The notes under the pieces: generated by a model | Database searches by the model: none | What the model saw: only the letters and a program-made list of their open reading frames with translations | What the model was told of the DNA's origin: nothing | Program-made: the position numbers and the translations under genes | Assembly: GCA_030386875.1 (NCBI GenBank) | Contig: CM059560.1 | Location: 27,894,183 to 27,958,182 of the forward strand | DNA length: 64,000 bases | Origin: Morinoia aosen | Lineage: Eukaryota; Arthropoda; Malacostraca; Amphipoda; Talitridae | Reading direction: 5' to 3' | In this document: piece by piece, positions 11,311-22,979 of the stretch | Layout: each line of letters starts with the position of its first letter | How positions within the stretch are numbered: the stretch's first letter is position 1

Positions 11311-11932
11311 GCATTAGATTCGAGTTGTACGAACACTTTTTTCACCGTTAAGCCTTCACAAATGTGTACGCTTCCTTTAATACTTAATTTTCGTTATTTC
11401 TCATACACGTTTTAATTCTATGTATTTTAGCACAATTTTTTTCAATCGGTTTCTTCCGATTTATAAGAATAGGTTTAAATTATGAATTCCTTGGTTAGCT
11501 AAGATTTGTTTCCGCCTTCTGTGAAAATATAATTTATTAATTTCCAATGTACACGCACTTAAAATGCACTTAAGAACAAACAAGTATCAGTTTTCAATGC
11601 TGTTTTGTTTTCAATGCTGTTTTATTTTCGAATTACTAAATGATAAATTGAATCTAATTGAACAATCAGTAACGAAAATGAATTATTATGAGCACATTTC
11701 ACCTAGTAAAGCATCAATTTGAATGACGTTCGAAAGCATATTCAAATTTCACAGCAACCCCAATTTGACTATGCAAGTGATACAAGGCTTGATGAACGTT
11801 TTCCGAATCTAGCGAACATTGCACTAGCTAGCAAACTAAACTTATGGAAATACGTTTGGAATATGGAAATACGTATGGAAATACAGTAGCGAGAATATGC
11901 TACTGTGCGGGTACAGAATATCCTGGACATGC

Positions 11933-12107
11933 CTGTCCTGCATCGTAGGCAGGCGGTCGCGCGGCACAACTTCATCGATGTGCGCCTGAAGTTTGCGCTG
12001 CACGTCAGGGTGCACTGCCATGTACAGCAGGAACCATCGGATGGCAGCAGACGTGGTATCGACCGCCGCACTCACCAAGTCGATGATTACGATTGTTAAA
12101 TCCACCA
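11933..12107 (-). CDS. Gene A exon 7 (I-helix), GC donor
   Basis: 175 bp, as in gene B. Encodes the I-helix SAAVDTTSAAIRWFLLYMA, where the usual A-G-x-D/E-T-T motif reads AAVDTT, then VPRDRLPTMQD. The frame is kept only if the donor is GACAG/GCATGT, a GC-AG intron; exon 8 then supplies the rest of an Arg codon. Confidence 0.82.
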
Positions 12108-13824
12108 CTGAAATTACCAAGGGAGTAGTGAACGTTCTTATTAGTGTGACACGATTTCTAGGAACAGAAGCTAGGTGGAGGCGAGAATGACAGGCAATTG
12201 TCTTTTTAATTACTTGTAAGTAAATACTAAATTTGAAAATTACTTCAATAGAAAATTTCAGATGGACGGATTCATTGATGGTTAAAGGAAAGCTTCTTCG
12301 TTTTTCAATTGTTTCGCTACCAACAAAAACTAGATGACAGGCCGGAACTGGTTATGAGAGCCTGACCGTTCATGGCGTAATTAATTTGGCGTGATACGAG
12401 ACACAATGTACAGAAAAAAGTGGCCGACAACAATTTGAAATAATTTTAAGATACATATGAATGTCTGGGAAAAATCCGATAGGAATGCAGGTGCCTAAAA
12501 TATTGACTGAGGGACAACAAATGAGCTCTATCCTGTCCTTCCAATTATAATATTGTTGTACCATGTCTCGTCGATTTAATTTCCCATGTATTTTGAAAGT
12601 TTGAACAATGCTTAGACTTTGAAGAAGAGTTAGCGAAAAAAATTAAATTAAAAAATATTCAATAAATCCGATCATAAAAATTAAACGAAAAATACTTTAG
12701 TAAATACTAGATTGTGTGTATTAGAAATACTAAATTCCATTCAAATTTAGCACTGAATATAAAAAACAAACGAAATTGACTTCTTTTTTAGAGCCATAGA
12801 TCATCCAATTTATAAAGGCAACCAATAAATAAAACCTACGCTACTTAATAGTGACAATTGCCATGATTTGAAGTTCAACACGGAAATTAAGTTTAGTCCC
12901 AATTTTTCACCTTCATGAAGGAATTTTGTTCCAGATTAGATGAGATGTTTTGACATGAGTGCTCCGAAAATAGTAAGCGTGCTGGCGCAATTTTTGTAGT
13001 GTAGAGGAAATAAAAAGGTTTATTTTTTTAAGGCGCGGCTCTCCCTTCGATATGTTATGTTATTGTCCTTCACTTAACAAGTCAGTTACAATATGAGCCG
13101 CAGGTGTACACGGAGGGAATTTTAATAATGCTGCTGACCGACCAGCGGTCACACACTCAATTTCATAAATACTCAATTAAAGCTAAATGAAGGTCCGACC
13201 AGCTAATGTTTGATATTTTCAAAATTTCTTCCTACCATTGGCTATAAATTTGAGTTGAATACTAAACTTTAGTTTAACCCATGTAGGTCAACATGCTGAA
13301 GAAGAAAGCGTGCTGACCTCTAAGTCTGGCTCGAAGACATCAATTCTTATGGATAGCCATGCATATCTGAGATAAAACATAAATTTTTCTAAGCTCTGGC
13401 ATTCTTGAGCTTGTTCGAAAGTTGTACAAAGGTGTTTTTTGTTAGGGCTTGCAACGTTAATATTCACTCTGGCCTACACATATGTACGACTTAAAAATGA
13501 AATTTACTGTGAGAAGAAAAGCTTCAAGTAGAATAACAAGGCTGCACAATCCTATCGAATATGGTTTTATGATTGGTGTTGATTTTTAATAAAGGCAGTA
13601 TAAATCAATATAAAAATATGAAAAATGGTTGTTAATTCTCACCCGGCTATACTACATACGTATTCTACATGCACTGGAGGTAATACTGAATTAGATAATA
13701 TATTCCTTCGTTACAAAACCTATTTTAAATTTCTGTTTGTACACGAAGAGTTTCCTAAAAATATATTTTGAATACTTACCATATATTGATTTAAAAACAT
13801 AGAAGGCAAAAAATGAATACTCAC

Positions 13825-13945
13825 TATCTTCCCTGACGTCGAATTCGGGATCATCTCGGCGGTCCTCCATCTCCAAGAGGTAGTGGTCGATGTAGTCCCG
13901 GATGTTGTTGCGGTCAAATGAGCTCTGGTGCCGATTTATTATTTG
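13825..13945 (-). CDS. Gene A exon 6
   Basis: 121 bp, phase 0 to phase 1, encodes QIINRHQSSFDRNNIRDYID and LEMEDRRDDPEFDV (G-H region). Nearly identical to gene B exon 6, with only about six differences counted by eye. The acceptor sits within 30 bp of a retroposon insertion that duplicated the adjoining intron sequence. Confidence 0.85.
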
Positions 13946-13972
13946 CTGGAAACAGGTCACCAATAGGTTAGA

Positions 13973-14282
13973 TTAGTCGTTAGTTTTAGCCTCCCTACCC
14001 AGCAAAAAATGCGATCCAAAGAGAGGAAGCAGTAAGGTACCATTTAGTATGGAGTTAAAGGGAACGCGGAATCTACGCAGAAAGGCATAGAAACAAGAAG
14101 TTGCGAGAGAAGATCATGAAGCAAGGCCAAAGTTGAAGAAGAAAGTAGTAGGTGCTGAAAAACTGGACAGCAGTGAACCAAAAAAAGGTGGTCCTTAACA
14201 TAACAAAAACATTTTATTTCAACAAAAAAGAAGGCCTACCTATAACTCTCAGCTCGGCCCTGACATTGTCCCCCTGGGAGCG
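13973..14282 (+). mobile_element. ISR copy 1 (unclassified retroposon family)
   Basis: About 310 bp, flanked by a 21-bp imperfect direct repeat (13952-13972 and 14283-14303, two mismatches) starting ACAGGTCACC. Shares with six other segments the blocks GAGAGGAAG, CACAGCAGTGAACC-like, GAAGGCCTACCT and CCCCCTGGGAG. The long duplication points to LINE-type retroposition. It lies 28 bp from gene A exon 6. Confidence 0.6.
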
Positions 14283-16111
14283 ACAGGTCACCAATAAATT
14301 AGAGATTTAACCTCTATTGAATCAACTTAAGGTGACAGAATGAAGGACAAATTATGGCGAGTAAGCATAGAAGTTTTAGAGATACGATGATTAACAGTTT
14401 AACTGTGAATATGAACTAAAGCCTTAGTTGGCGTAATATACGACATTTAAAGAAATCAATGCTCAATTCTGATTAGAAATTATAATGGTAACAAGGCTTT
14501 TGGTAACAAGGTAAATGCTTTGGGATGAGAGATGCTAAAAGGCAAACTATAAATTGGTACGTCCAGGACCTATTGAAACGTCGTTCTAGTGCAATTACAT
14601 GTACAGTATTAGTTAGTGTTCGTGTACGAAGGGATTTTGTGCAGAATTATTACGCAGTTTATGATCAATGTTGTACGTATCTAAGACGAATATGAAGTTG
14701 CCCTTGTTTTAGAAGATGCTTATATTTTTTTTGCTAAAAACTTCAATACAAGTGGAGACAGTGGTTCACCCAAAATGTAAAGCACGAGCTTCATACTTTT
14801 CTTCAGTGTCATGCACAGCTGTTACAAGCGTCATCCTAGGAAATTGCACATGGTGTAGCGATGTACGTTATAGCTCATTACTGAATTGTAATATTAAAAT
14901 TAACCTGATGTACACCTATATTCAGTCACGAGCCAGAAATTTAATGTTCAGTGATAAGTTAGGAGTCATAAAAGAACCAGCGTAAAATGAACCTCTAACA
15001 TTCCAATAACTTGAGTTACAGAGAGAAAAGCGAAAAATAAATGTAAAATTCATTTAATTGGCTTGTTTTTTCACAAGAGATGTCAAAAAATTAGACCTAT
15101 AGAGCTCAAAGGAACAACGCGAAATCGCAGATTGGCAAGTTAACCAACAGACAATCCAGTTGAAGCTCAGAGTTAATGTAATCAATCATAACTCTTTTGT
15201 TACGGAAATCTATCACTCAACATTCTCATTTGTCGGTACAAAGGGCATAAATGTTTTGAAGACTGTAGAATATATTTCATATTTTGTTAGAAGGTGTAAT
15301 TCTATAGTACAACCGTAGTTAATGATTAAGGTAAAATCGAAGATCAGGTGCTTAAAAGCGAAGAAAATTCCGAGGATATAAATCATATTTAATCGGAAAA
15401 TGTTTCACTGTTCAGCTCCATCATCATATCAGGTAATAGATAATTACATCTCGGAAATAAAATATCAAAACTACAGTGAATAGGAAACAAAAACGACATG
15501 AAAACCTAACAGAAATACGTTGAAGAAAGTAAAATAAAGCAAGTAATATACAGTTATCTATCGGCCATTTGCATGAGATATGAGCTGTTCCTATTGTTCA
15601 GGTTAAGTTTTCGTTTAAAAATCGGCAACGACTTCAAAATCCTGAGATCATTCTCAATTGAACTGAATCGGAAATTTTGAAATAAGTAGCGGATAGGGAA
15701 CATTGCGTTTTTCAGAACGATTGCTCACGGAAGAATTAGTCGCTAGTTTGATCTTTTATTTGAGAGACAATGATCTTTTGCTTGAGCTTCTTCGTAGCTG
15801 AACTCTGAAACTTTTTCTTATCAAATATGGTTCATTTCATTTGTTTTAAAGTATCTGATAATGTTGTGATTCAGGCAAACCAATGACTCTTTCAGATACA
15901 TAAAATCAAAGTTTATGTACGTATTAGTATATGAGTCATTGGCCAGCACTGGAAAAACAATTTTTTACTTGCTCATGCATTTAATTCCTTCAGCAGAACG
16001 GAACAAGTTATCTTACTTCATCTCTTATGGATGTTGTTGAACGCAATTTAAAGAACTAGATACTGAACGATGATGTTAAAATTAGCCTAAAAACTGAATG
16101 CTATAAACAAC

Positions 16112-16310
16112 CTTTACGTGGGCAGCGAGATACTTCATGTTTCCCTCAATTTCTTAGTTTCAACGAATCTGTCGAGGATGAAGTGCGGGAGGTGCAGCAG
16201 CCACGGGAACCAATTCAGCAGCATCAAGGGGCTCAGCACGAGACTGAAAACCTCCTCCACTTTGCGTGTCAGGTCTTGAATTTCTTTATTGTTCACGTCG
16301 TATCTTTCAT
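16112..16310 (-). pseudogene. Gene A exon 5 with 1-bp deletion
   Basis: Homologous to gene B exon 5 (DERYDVNNKEIQDLTRKVEE, then LNWFPWLLHLPHFILDRF), but 199 bp instead of 200. After TKKLRE the reading shifts and meets TGA. Alignment to gene B places the missing base at the TAT/TAC codon before the following ATG. Both splice sites are intact, so the lesion is internal. Confidence 0.85.
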
Positions 16311-16778
16311 CTGCACGGGGTTACTGCTCGCTTAGGAAATGAATAGTTCAATAAAACATGTCAGGAATTAAAGTGTAAAGAAAAATCAGCTGGTACCAGA
16401 TGAATTCAACTTCAAACAATATTTTTTCCAAACAGCTTACTAAGTCTGGTGCTCGGAAATGTTCAGTATATAATTTTTGCGTAAGAGGGGATATAGGATA
16501 AAAAGTCTTATTTTTAGAGGAAAGCTTTCATCCCTATTCTTTTCTGTGTAAAATTAGCTTTAGGTTCTTAAATGTTTACCGCCTCAAAACAATTCAAGGC
16601 CAGAGTTCAATAACATATTTATTCATATGTACATACGCAGTTGTGCTTTATACATACTCTGATGTATATTTATTTTTAAATTCTATTTCTTTCACGGCGG
16701 CAACAAAACTAAAAACTTCTTTTTCTGAAGCTTTCGGTTGAATTTGCTCTGACCTCATTCGAGTTAGGAAAGATTATA

Positions 16779-17090
16779 AGTTAGCTTTAGGCCTCTCTAA
16801 TACAATAAAGGTGTTCCCAAACGAGGAAAGATGAAGATACGATTTGGTGTGGAATTAAGAAAACAGGGAAGCTATGCACGAGGTATGTCATCCACACCCT
16901 GCTCATAGCAACAGCAATGTTGAACGAAGTTTATGGCAGACGATAAAAGGTGGAGAAAGAGTTAATGAGTGATGTGAGAAAGACAGCATTAAATCGAAAA
17001 AAGAAAGCCCACACCAAACCAAAACTTTCATTTCAATAAAAGGAAGGCCTACTTAACCCTCAGCACGGAATCTAACACGTTACACCAGCA
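16779..17090 (+). mobile_element. ISR copy 2
   Basis: Diverged copy beginning near AGGCCTCTCTAATAC and ending with GGAAGGCCTACTTAACCCTC. In the gene A intron between exons 4 and 5, antisense to the gene. Confidence 0.5.
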
Positions 17091-17591
17091 GCGCAAATTT
17101 TTCATGTCCGGGAGCGGGAGCGGAAATTTTTCATATCTTTACCACTTATTGCAAAGTACAAATTTCTTTTCAATAAGTTTGAAATTTTAAAATCCTTGTA
17201 AGTCTTTAGCGAAGCATTTTCCACCACACGATTATTGAGTGAAAATTATATATTCCGACGGTTCCCACTTTATGTTAAAGTTTGTTCAACAAAACCCCTG
17301 TCACCCTGAATACTTATTCATTTTTTGTTCAGAGATGGCACTGTATCTTTTCTTGACCCATACCATGGCTTATTTTTCGTTTGCTGAAGTGACTGTAGCT
17401 ACATCATTTCCTGATGAATTGATGCAAATTTTACATAGATTTAGTGAAATAAAAATTTTAATCCTTAATGTTCAGTTACTCAGGTTAATAAGCATTGAAA
17501 AATCATCATCTAACACTAAATGAACGATTTTATTTTAGGACAAGTAAAAAGATGATTCACAACTATGCACAAATTTTGCATCGCCACTTAC

Positions 17592-17810
17592 CAGCCAGAA
17601 GACGCCAGATCACATTGAGAATGACAACGTTGACCTCGTACGAAACTTCGATAGGTTTCGCCAACTTCTTCGAAAAGTCAGTAATGAGAGCTTCCAGTTC
17701 TTCGTGGATGATTGACTGCGTGGTGGACTTACCCATGCCAAGTATTTTGAGATGCTTCAGTGCGAATTTCCGTTGTGTTAGCCAATTCGTACCGGACGCG
17801 AACGTCAATC
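17592..17810 (-). CDS. Gene A exon 4 (C-helix)
   Basis: 219 bp, acceptor catttcag, donor GGCTG/gtaagtgg, phase 1 on both sides. Encodes GLTFASGTNWLTQRKFALKH; the W-x-x-x-R pair of the C-helix contacts a heme propionate in this family. It ends IWRLLAG, which serves as the reference for the altered end of gene B exon 4. Confidence 0.85.
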
Positions 17811-19264
17811 CTGAAATGGCAGAACGGTGTAAAATATCACGCTTCTTTCCAAGTAAAAGCGCTTGTAGCATCGTCGATTTTTTTTCACCTGCTACAGGAT
17901 TCATCGATAGTTTTTAGGTGATTTAAGTGTTTAAGTTTATCACTTTCTCTGTATTGCAAGGTCCAAGTCGTAGAAAGCGGTAATGCAGAGAAGCGCATTA
18001 ACATTTCCAGTTTAACTCTTTAAAGCTCCATGCTGGAGACAGTCGAAAAACACCACACTACGAATATGTTCAAGTTAAGAGTAAAGCAAGCTTTACGTAT
18101 GTAAGAATTACTGCTCGACTGTAAGGAATACTAATTTACCAACGAATTAAAACAGCGAAAAGGAATTCACGTTGAAGTAACTTTGGTGAATCCGCTGAGA
18201 TATCCGATCGAAGAAGAACAAAATACAAAATTTGCAGTCAAAATAGACGGGCAGGCCGCAACCGAGACGGTACAGAAACGGTTTTGTGGAAGCCACTGAA
18301 ATTTCTGTATGTTCAACTCCCACACGCGCGCTGTCATAACACATAATTTTACCAGCTTGTAAGTTGAGAAATAATGCACCTTTCGACTTCAAATTACTTT
18401 CAAACTAAGGATCGAAACATTATTTTGTCCGAGACACATAGAAACTTTACTGACATTTTGTGGACAGGCAGGGAGCGAAATTCCCGTAACTTTTCTCCCG
18501 TCTGCCAGTTCAAAATAGCTGGTTTTTGGCTTCCATATTTCTCGTTATTAGACTTCGTCGTGCTTGATTTCATAATGCAGGGGTTTGCAATTTGGAAACA
18601 CGCAACGGAAAGAAAGTTTCTTGCTTTATTTACACAGACATAAACCTCGATTAGAGTTAAACATGCAACATTGTTCATATTTTTCTAATTTTATTTAGAA
18701 AACTTCTGCATGCTTTAGACAAGATAAGTAGTTCTCTATTGCTAGACGTTTTTATACTCAGAACGTAAAACTTTACATGCGTTTGTAGCAAGCATGTGCT
18801 GACTAAAGTGGGATAAATTAATGACGGATAACTAGGGTAGGGATACGTTAATTAAGCTCAACAATATAATTTGCCGAGAGACGGTTTTACTATCATAAAT
18901 TTCTGATAAATTCCGGTCCTCATTTTACCCGTCATTAAAATTAAAATATTTGGATGCACAATGGTCACCTTTCAACCAAAGCATGAGCCTTTATATAGTG
19001 TATTTTCACGATGAAAATGAAAGTACACTATTTAAAGTCGATGATTGCTGAACGAAAATTTATTTACAGATGATAAAAACACAAATACAGAAAAATATGA
19101 AAGTGTGGGACAGTTAAAAATAAGAAAACTCAGTCAGTCTTTCTTTCTTTGTTCTTTTCGGGCATTAAAGCACTTTCAGTCACTCGATCAATGAAAGAAG
19201 AAGGTGATAAAATAGTTTATGGAATAATACTTGCACGAGATGAGCACCGCAAGGAACATCGTAC

Positions 19265-19398
19265 CGTAATAAGTTGACATGGTCATCGTCTGCACAGTGA
19301 AGTGGTCCCCTCGCCCCTGGAGGTGCTCGTGTGTGAACGCTTCCTTCATGAGCGCGTAGCTGGAGATCACCACCGTGTTCAGAGACCCATTCCACACC
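19265..19398 (-). CDS. Gene A exon 3
   Basis: 134 bp, identical in length to gene B exon 3. Encodes SLNTVVISSYALMKEAFTH and HLQGRGDHFTVQ, the beta-1/B-helix region of CYP2-clan enzymes. Acceptor ttttccgag, donor TACG/gtacga, phase 1 at the end. Confidence 0.82.
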
Positions 19399-19769
19399 CT
19401 CGGAAAACAACAATTTAATGTTATCAATAATATAAACGAAGAGTTGTAGAATGACTGATTTTAAGTTTTTGCGACAGATTCATGAGCGAAGCGTGCAGGA
19501 TTCACGTTCATCTACTATTAGAATTTCTTTAATGTAGGTATGAAAAACTGGTCTCACTAGAAACTGATTTTCATGATACATGATAGAGTATCGAAAAATT
19601 TCTCTCCTAAAACAATTGCCGTAATTTTAATTTGTGATTGCGTCATACGAGCATGGGAAGGTTACTTCAAACATATTCTCACACCAACATTTTCAATACA
19701 ATTTTTACTACAGTTTCCGTTTTATTATCACGGTCTGACAATTTGGCCAAATTTGAGTGGTAAAATTGT

Positions 19770-20060
19770 TGTATAGTGACGCACTGGTGGTATTTATGGG
19801 GGTTCCGGCTGCGGAGATTTATGAGTCTCGCTCGGCACGGTCACATGTACAGATAGGGCATCAGCCGGAACAGCCGATGAGCGCCTGACGTTTACGAGCG
19901 CCGGAAATGTCCATTGTTGCGAACTAGACTTAAGAGCAAGCTGTGTGAACTACAGAGTCAGTACAATATTAGTAGTCCTGCTGTTCGTTTCTCTTGTCCT
20001 GCCTGGTTTGCTGCTAGGCGAATTGAAGTTAAAGCTTCCTACTAATACGAACCTAAAATC
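19770..20060. other. GC-richer segment of unknown origin
   Basis: Clearly richer in GC than its surroundings (GGTTCCGGCTGCGGAG, GCCGGAACAGCCGATGAG), with no ORF or paired copy in the window. It could be a solo LTR, but I cannot define its ends. Confidence 0.3.
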
Positions 20061-20132
20061 GCCAGAAAACAGCGATACTACAAAAATAAATAATCTTTAC
20101 CGTTTATTTAGATTGATCAATTGATTCTAAAT

Positions 20133-20505
20133 TAGTTTTAGCCTCTCTGTACCACAACAAAGATGTTTAAAGAGAGGAAGGATGAAGGCACCATTTAGTA
20201 TGGTGTTAAGGGAAAGTAAAATCTATACAACGGTGTTCCCGCAAAGGATCCAGTGGGCATAGAGGCAGTAAGATAAGAAGGAAGGGGATGAAACAAGATA
20301 AAAGTTGAAGAAGAAAGTCAGAGGTGCTAAAAAACAGCACAGCAGTGAACCGAAAAAAGATTGTCCTTCACAAAACGATAGCATTTTTTTTCAACAAATA
20401 GAAGGCCTACCTAACTCTCCGCTCATAGCCTTACATTTTCCCCCTGGGAGGGCTAATTCCCATAGATACAATAGTTGTATCTCCCTGAGGGCCATTTATT
20501 TAGAG
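20133..20505 (+). mobile_element. ISR copy 3 (longest copy)
   Basis: Runs from TTAGTTTTAGCCTCTCTG to TTGTATCTCCCTGAGGGCC. It contains all shared blocks of the family and is the best reference copy. In the gene A intron between exons 2 and 3. Confidence 0.6.
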
Positions 20506-20971
20506 TACAGAAAAACACAAAGGGTACGCCATTTATTACAGGAAACAAAAATTACATAACCGCTTCGCAAGTAAATAAGGAAGCTCATTTTGTACCTCTG
20601 GTCTATGCGTAAATCACTAAAATATCTTCATGCCCAAACCCATCATTAGACGAGCTACAAATTGAAAATATTGTGTACTACATAGCCATTCAACTTTTAT
20701 AAATAATATATTTTGGAGAGTAATTAATGTCTTCATCCCCGTTTGGATCCTTACAGAATAATTTCTCTTCTGGTATTTGAAAATTAAACTTTTGAAGGCT
20801 CTAACCCACAAAATATCACTGCAAACACCATTAATTCTCCCATGAAAATCTCGTCATTCTGCCCATACAGATTCAATCGAAGAATAATTCCACGCGCAGT
20901 ATTTCATAATTGCAACATTATTTTGAAGGTTCTAATCCATAAAAAACACAGCAGACATCAATTCCTCTCAC

Positions 20972-21071
20972 CTGAAAATCTCGCCATACTTTTTGTGAAG
21001 TTCTTCGTAAAAGTTTTTACTGGATTGTCCACTTTTGGGCAGGGTGCCCACGATTGGTATCCCTTTAGGAC
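20972..21071 (-). CDS. Gene A exon 2
   Basis: 100 bp, acceptor tttgcag, encodes GPKGIPIVGTLPKSG through YGEIF and ends AG/gtgag in phase 2. It is the same length as gene B exon 2. It carries the proline/glycine-rich start of the catalytic domain. Confidence 0.85.
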
Positions 21072-21226
21072 CTGCAAACATGGCCAATGTGTTGTAAAAT
21101 ATCACAATTCAACAGTGGAGAGAATTTTACAGAATTTCTAAATTATAAAATACTTGGAGCATATTTGTGATTGTGCTTTGAAACTTGTTCACCTTCAACT
21201 ATAATAAAGAAATCTTAACACCTTAC

Positions 21227-21320
21227 CTGGAGGCAGGTTGCTGTAAGTTCGACGTTTTTCTCTCAATAGCCAGTAGCAGAGAAGAGATATCAAAAGGGGC
21301 CACACCCACGCAGATATCAT
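21227..21320 (-). CDS. Gene A exon 1: signal anchor and proline hinge
   Basis: Starts at ATG (21318-21320) and encodes a hydrophobic segment (WVWPLLISLLCYWLL), then basic residues (REKRR), then NLPPG. This is the microsomal P450 membrane anchor, stop-transfer and hinge. The donor is CCTCCAG/gtaagg, in phase 1. It is the only first exon recognised among the three genes. Confidence 0.8.
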
Positions 21321-21403
21321 TTTAAAAAGATTCAAATAAGATAAGAAATCTAAAAAAGTAAAAAACTTGTGTTTTTTTGATGATACAGTTTAAACTAGAT
21401 GAA

Positions 21404-21412
21404 TATTTTATA
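21404..21412 (-). promoter_or_regulatory. Candidate TATA box of gene A
   Basis: Reads TATAAAATA on the minus strand, about 84 bp upstream of the exon 1 ATG. A start 25-30 bp downstream would give a 5' leader of roughly 55-60 nt. Position and match are good, but AT-rich DNA makes chance matches common. Confidence 0.35.
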
Positions 21413-21945
21413 CTCTAAACTATAAGCAGCCAGAAAAATTTATACGTAATTCGTATTTACTGCAGCCAATAAATAATTCTTAACTGCGAGCGTTTTCCGA
21501 TAAGAAGGGTTATAGCTATTATTGGTTTCTCCAAGACGCAATGGCTCTTAATGGCTATGTATACCGTCTTAGCAAAGTATAAGGGAGAAGGATAAATATA
21601 CATCGATGATACAAAAACTGCATTAATTTTCTCTTACTGGTTGGAAAAATCTAAACGTTGAACATAAAACTATAAGAGACAAATTAGCAGTGCAAATTTG
21701 AACAAAATATTCACTTGACGAATTATGGGAATCAGAATAACTTCAACTCTGAATAACTTTTGCTCTGAATAACTGTTGCGGGCCTCAAGATTATTCTTGA
21801 ACAGTTGCTTTCTTGTTCTGTGATGTCGCTTTAAAGACAACGTAGATTGTTGGAATTTATTTATTGTTCTAAAAATCGAATTCTTTAATATCATAATTTC
21901 ATCAATATCGAACATGAATCGAACAAGAATTTTGATCCGAACAGG

Positions 21946-22250
21946 ATGGTTTGTCAATTAGTTCTCCTCGTATGGAACTTTTGTGAGAGTATTAGCACGC
22001 CACGTATGGTTTGTCTATTAGTACGCCTCGTATATTTTGTCCATTATTATGCCTCGTATGGTCTATCTATTTGTACACCTCTGATAGTTTGTCTATTAGT
22101 ACACCTCGTATGGTCTATCTATTTGTACACCTCTGATAGTTTGTCTATTAGTACACCTCGTATAGTTTGTCAATTATTATGCCTTGTATGGCTTTTCTAT
22201 TTGTACACCTCTGATGGTTTGTCAATTAGTACTTCTCGTATGGAACTTTT
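21946..22250. repeat. 26-bp minisatellite with alternating units
   Basis: About eleven copies of a 26-bp unit such as GTATGGTTTGTCTATTAGTA plus CGCCTC. In the middle, units starting GTATGG and TGATAG alternate, giving a 52-bp period. An ORF across it is a by-product. Confidence 0.8.
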
Positions 22251-22377
22251 GTTTTAGGACGTCCTATATTAAGAAACTTTTTAAAACCCAATATGTTGAC
22301 ATGTATCTCATGTGGCTACTTGGAAAATAAACGTTTTTCTTTCTTTTTTTTTCTTTGGTGCACTGGATTTTCTTGGA

Positions 22378-22676
22378 ATTGCTCGAGGTGGCACAGCGGT
22401 TACGGGATCGGACTTCTATGTAGGAATCGCGGGTTCGTATCCCGGCGCTGGCGCTGCGATTTTCCCCGTTGGGTATAATGGAAAGCTCAAGCACAATACC
22501 CCACTCGACCCAGGTGTCGGAAATGGGTACCGGCTTTACGGGGGAACCGTCATGGTGTCCTATGTATAGTGTTAGTTATAAGTTATTTGAAAAACCAATG
22601 CTTGAAATCATTTGTATCAGGCTTGATTGGAAATAAAGCATCCCAAAGATGCCGATGTTTGTTTTGTTTGTTTGAA
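22378..22676 (+). mobile_element. tRNA-derived SINE, full-length copy
   Basis: The head (22381-22455) has a box A-like GTGGCACAGCGGTTA and a box B GGTTCGTATCC, the internal RNA polymerase III promoter of a tRNA. A body of about 200 bp follows, shared with the copy at 30512, then a tail of TTTG repeats. Two copies with the same body and different tails make a SINE far more likely than a tRNA gene. Confidence 0.75.
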
Positions 22677-22682
22677 ATAACT

Positions 22683-22963
22683 GTCTCATTACTTATTTTC
22701 AGGAAGCATTTGAATGGAGAGTTATCAAAATTTGAATATGATGTCGATGTATCATTTGCAGTGCTTGTTGAACCATCATTGTGATCATCAACCTGTGTGA
22801 CCTTTTTTGGAGTAGAGTGTAGAGCACTCGTCAATGAATTATTATTGATGCTTGCATCAGTTTTCTTGGCAAGGGATTGATCATCAGTAAATGTATTTAG
22901 ACGAATCATTGATGATCTTGAGGGCCTTGGAACACCAGCAGCTGATTGGTCGCCATCTTCAAC
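22683..22963 (-). pseudogene. Orphan coding fragment, unknown protein
   Basis: Open for about 94 codons on the minus strand before entering the SINE: VEDGDQSAAGVPRPSRSSMI, then a polar, Ser/Thr/Asp-rich stretch (DDHNDGSTSTANDTSTSYS), ending SPFKCFLKISNE. An AG precedes the first codon, so it could be an old exon; a stop lies just upstream. The low-complexity polar composition looks like a disordered region. I recognise no family; a transposon ORF is equally possible. Confidence 0.3.
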
Positions 22964-22979
22964 TATTCAATGTTATTAT

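Larger units (their letters stand above)
778..21320 (-). pseudogene. Cytochrome P450 gene A (CYP2 clan), ten exons, probably inactivated
   Basis: Ten exons give a P450 of about 498 codons before its defects, a normal length. Visible landmarks are the N-terminal anchor and hinge (exon 1), GPKGIPIVGTLP (exon 2), a C-helix WLTQR (exon 4), the I-helix AAVDTT (exon 7), the K-helix EVQR (exon 8), the PERI motif (exon 9) and the heme loop (exons 9-10). A working copy would be an ER-bound heme monooxygenase. Three defects are seen: exon 5 is one base shorter than its gene B counterpart and meets TGA, the heme-loop Cys codon reads GGC (Gly), and the terminal stop is TCA. Splice sites and phases otherwise fit throughout. 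Clan assignment rests on motif resemblance; the family is not resolved. An assembly error could explain one defect but hardly all three. Confidence 0.85.

Noticed and set aside
22381..22455. tRNA gene
   Set aside because: Boxes A and B are present, but the segment is the head of a repeat whose body recurs at 30512, and I could not fold a clean acceptor stem; SINE head is the better call.
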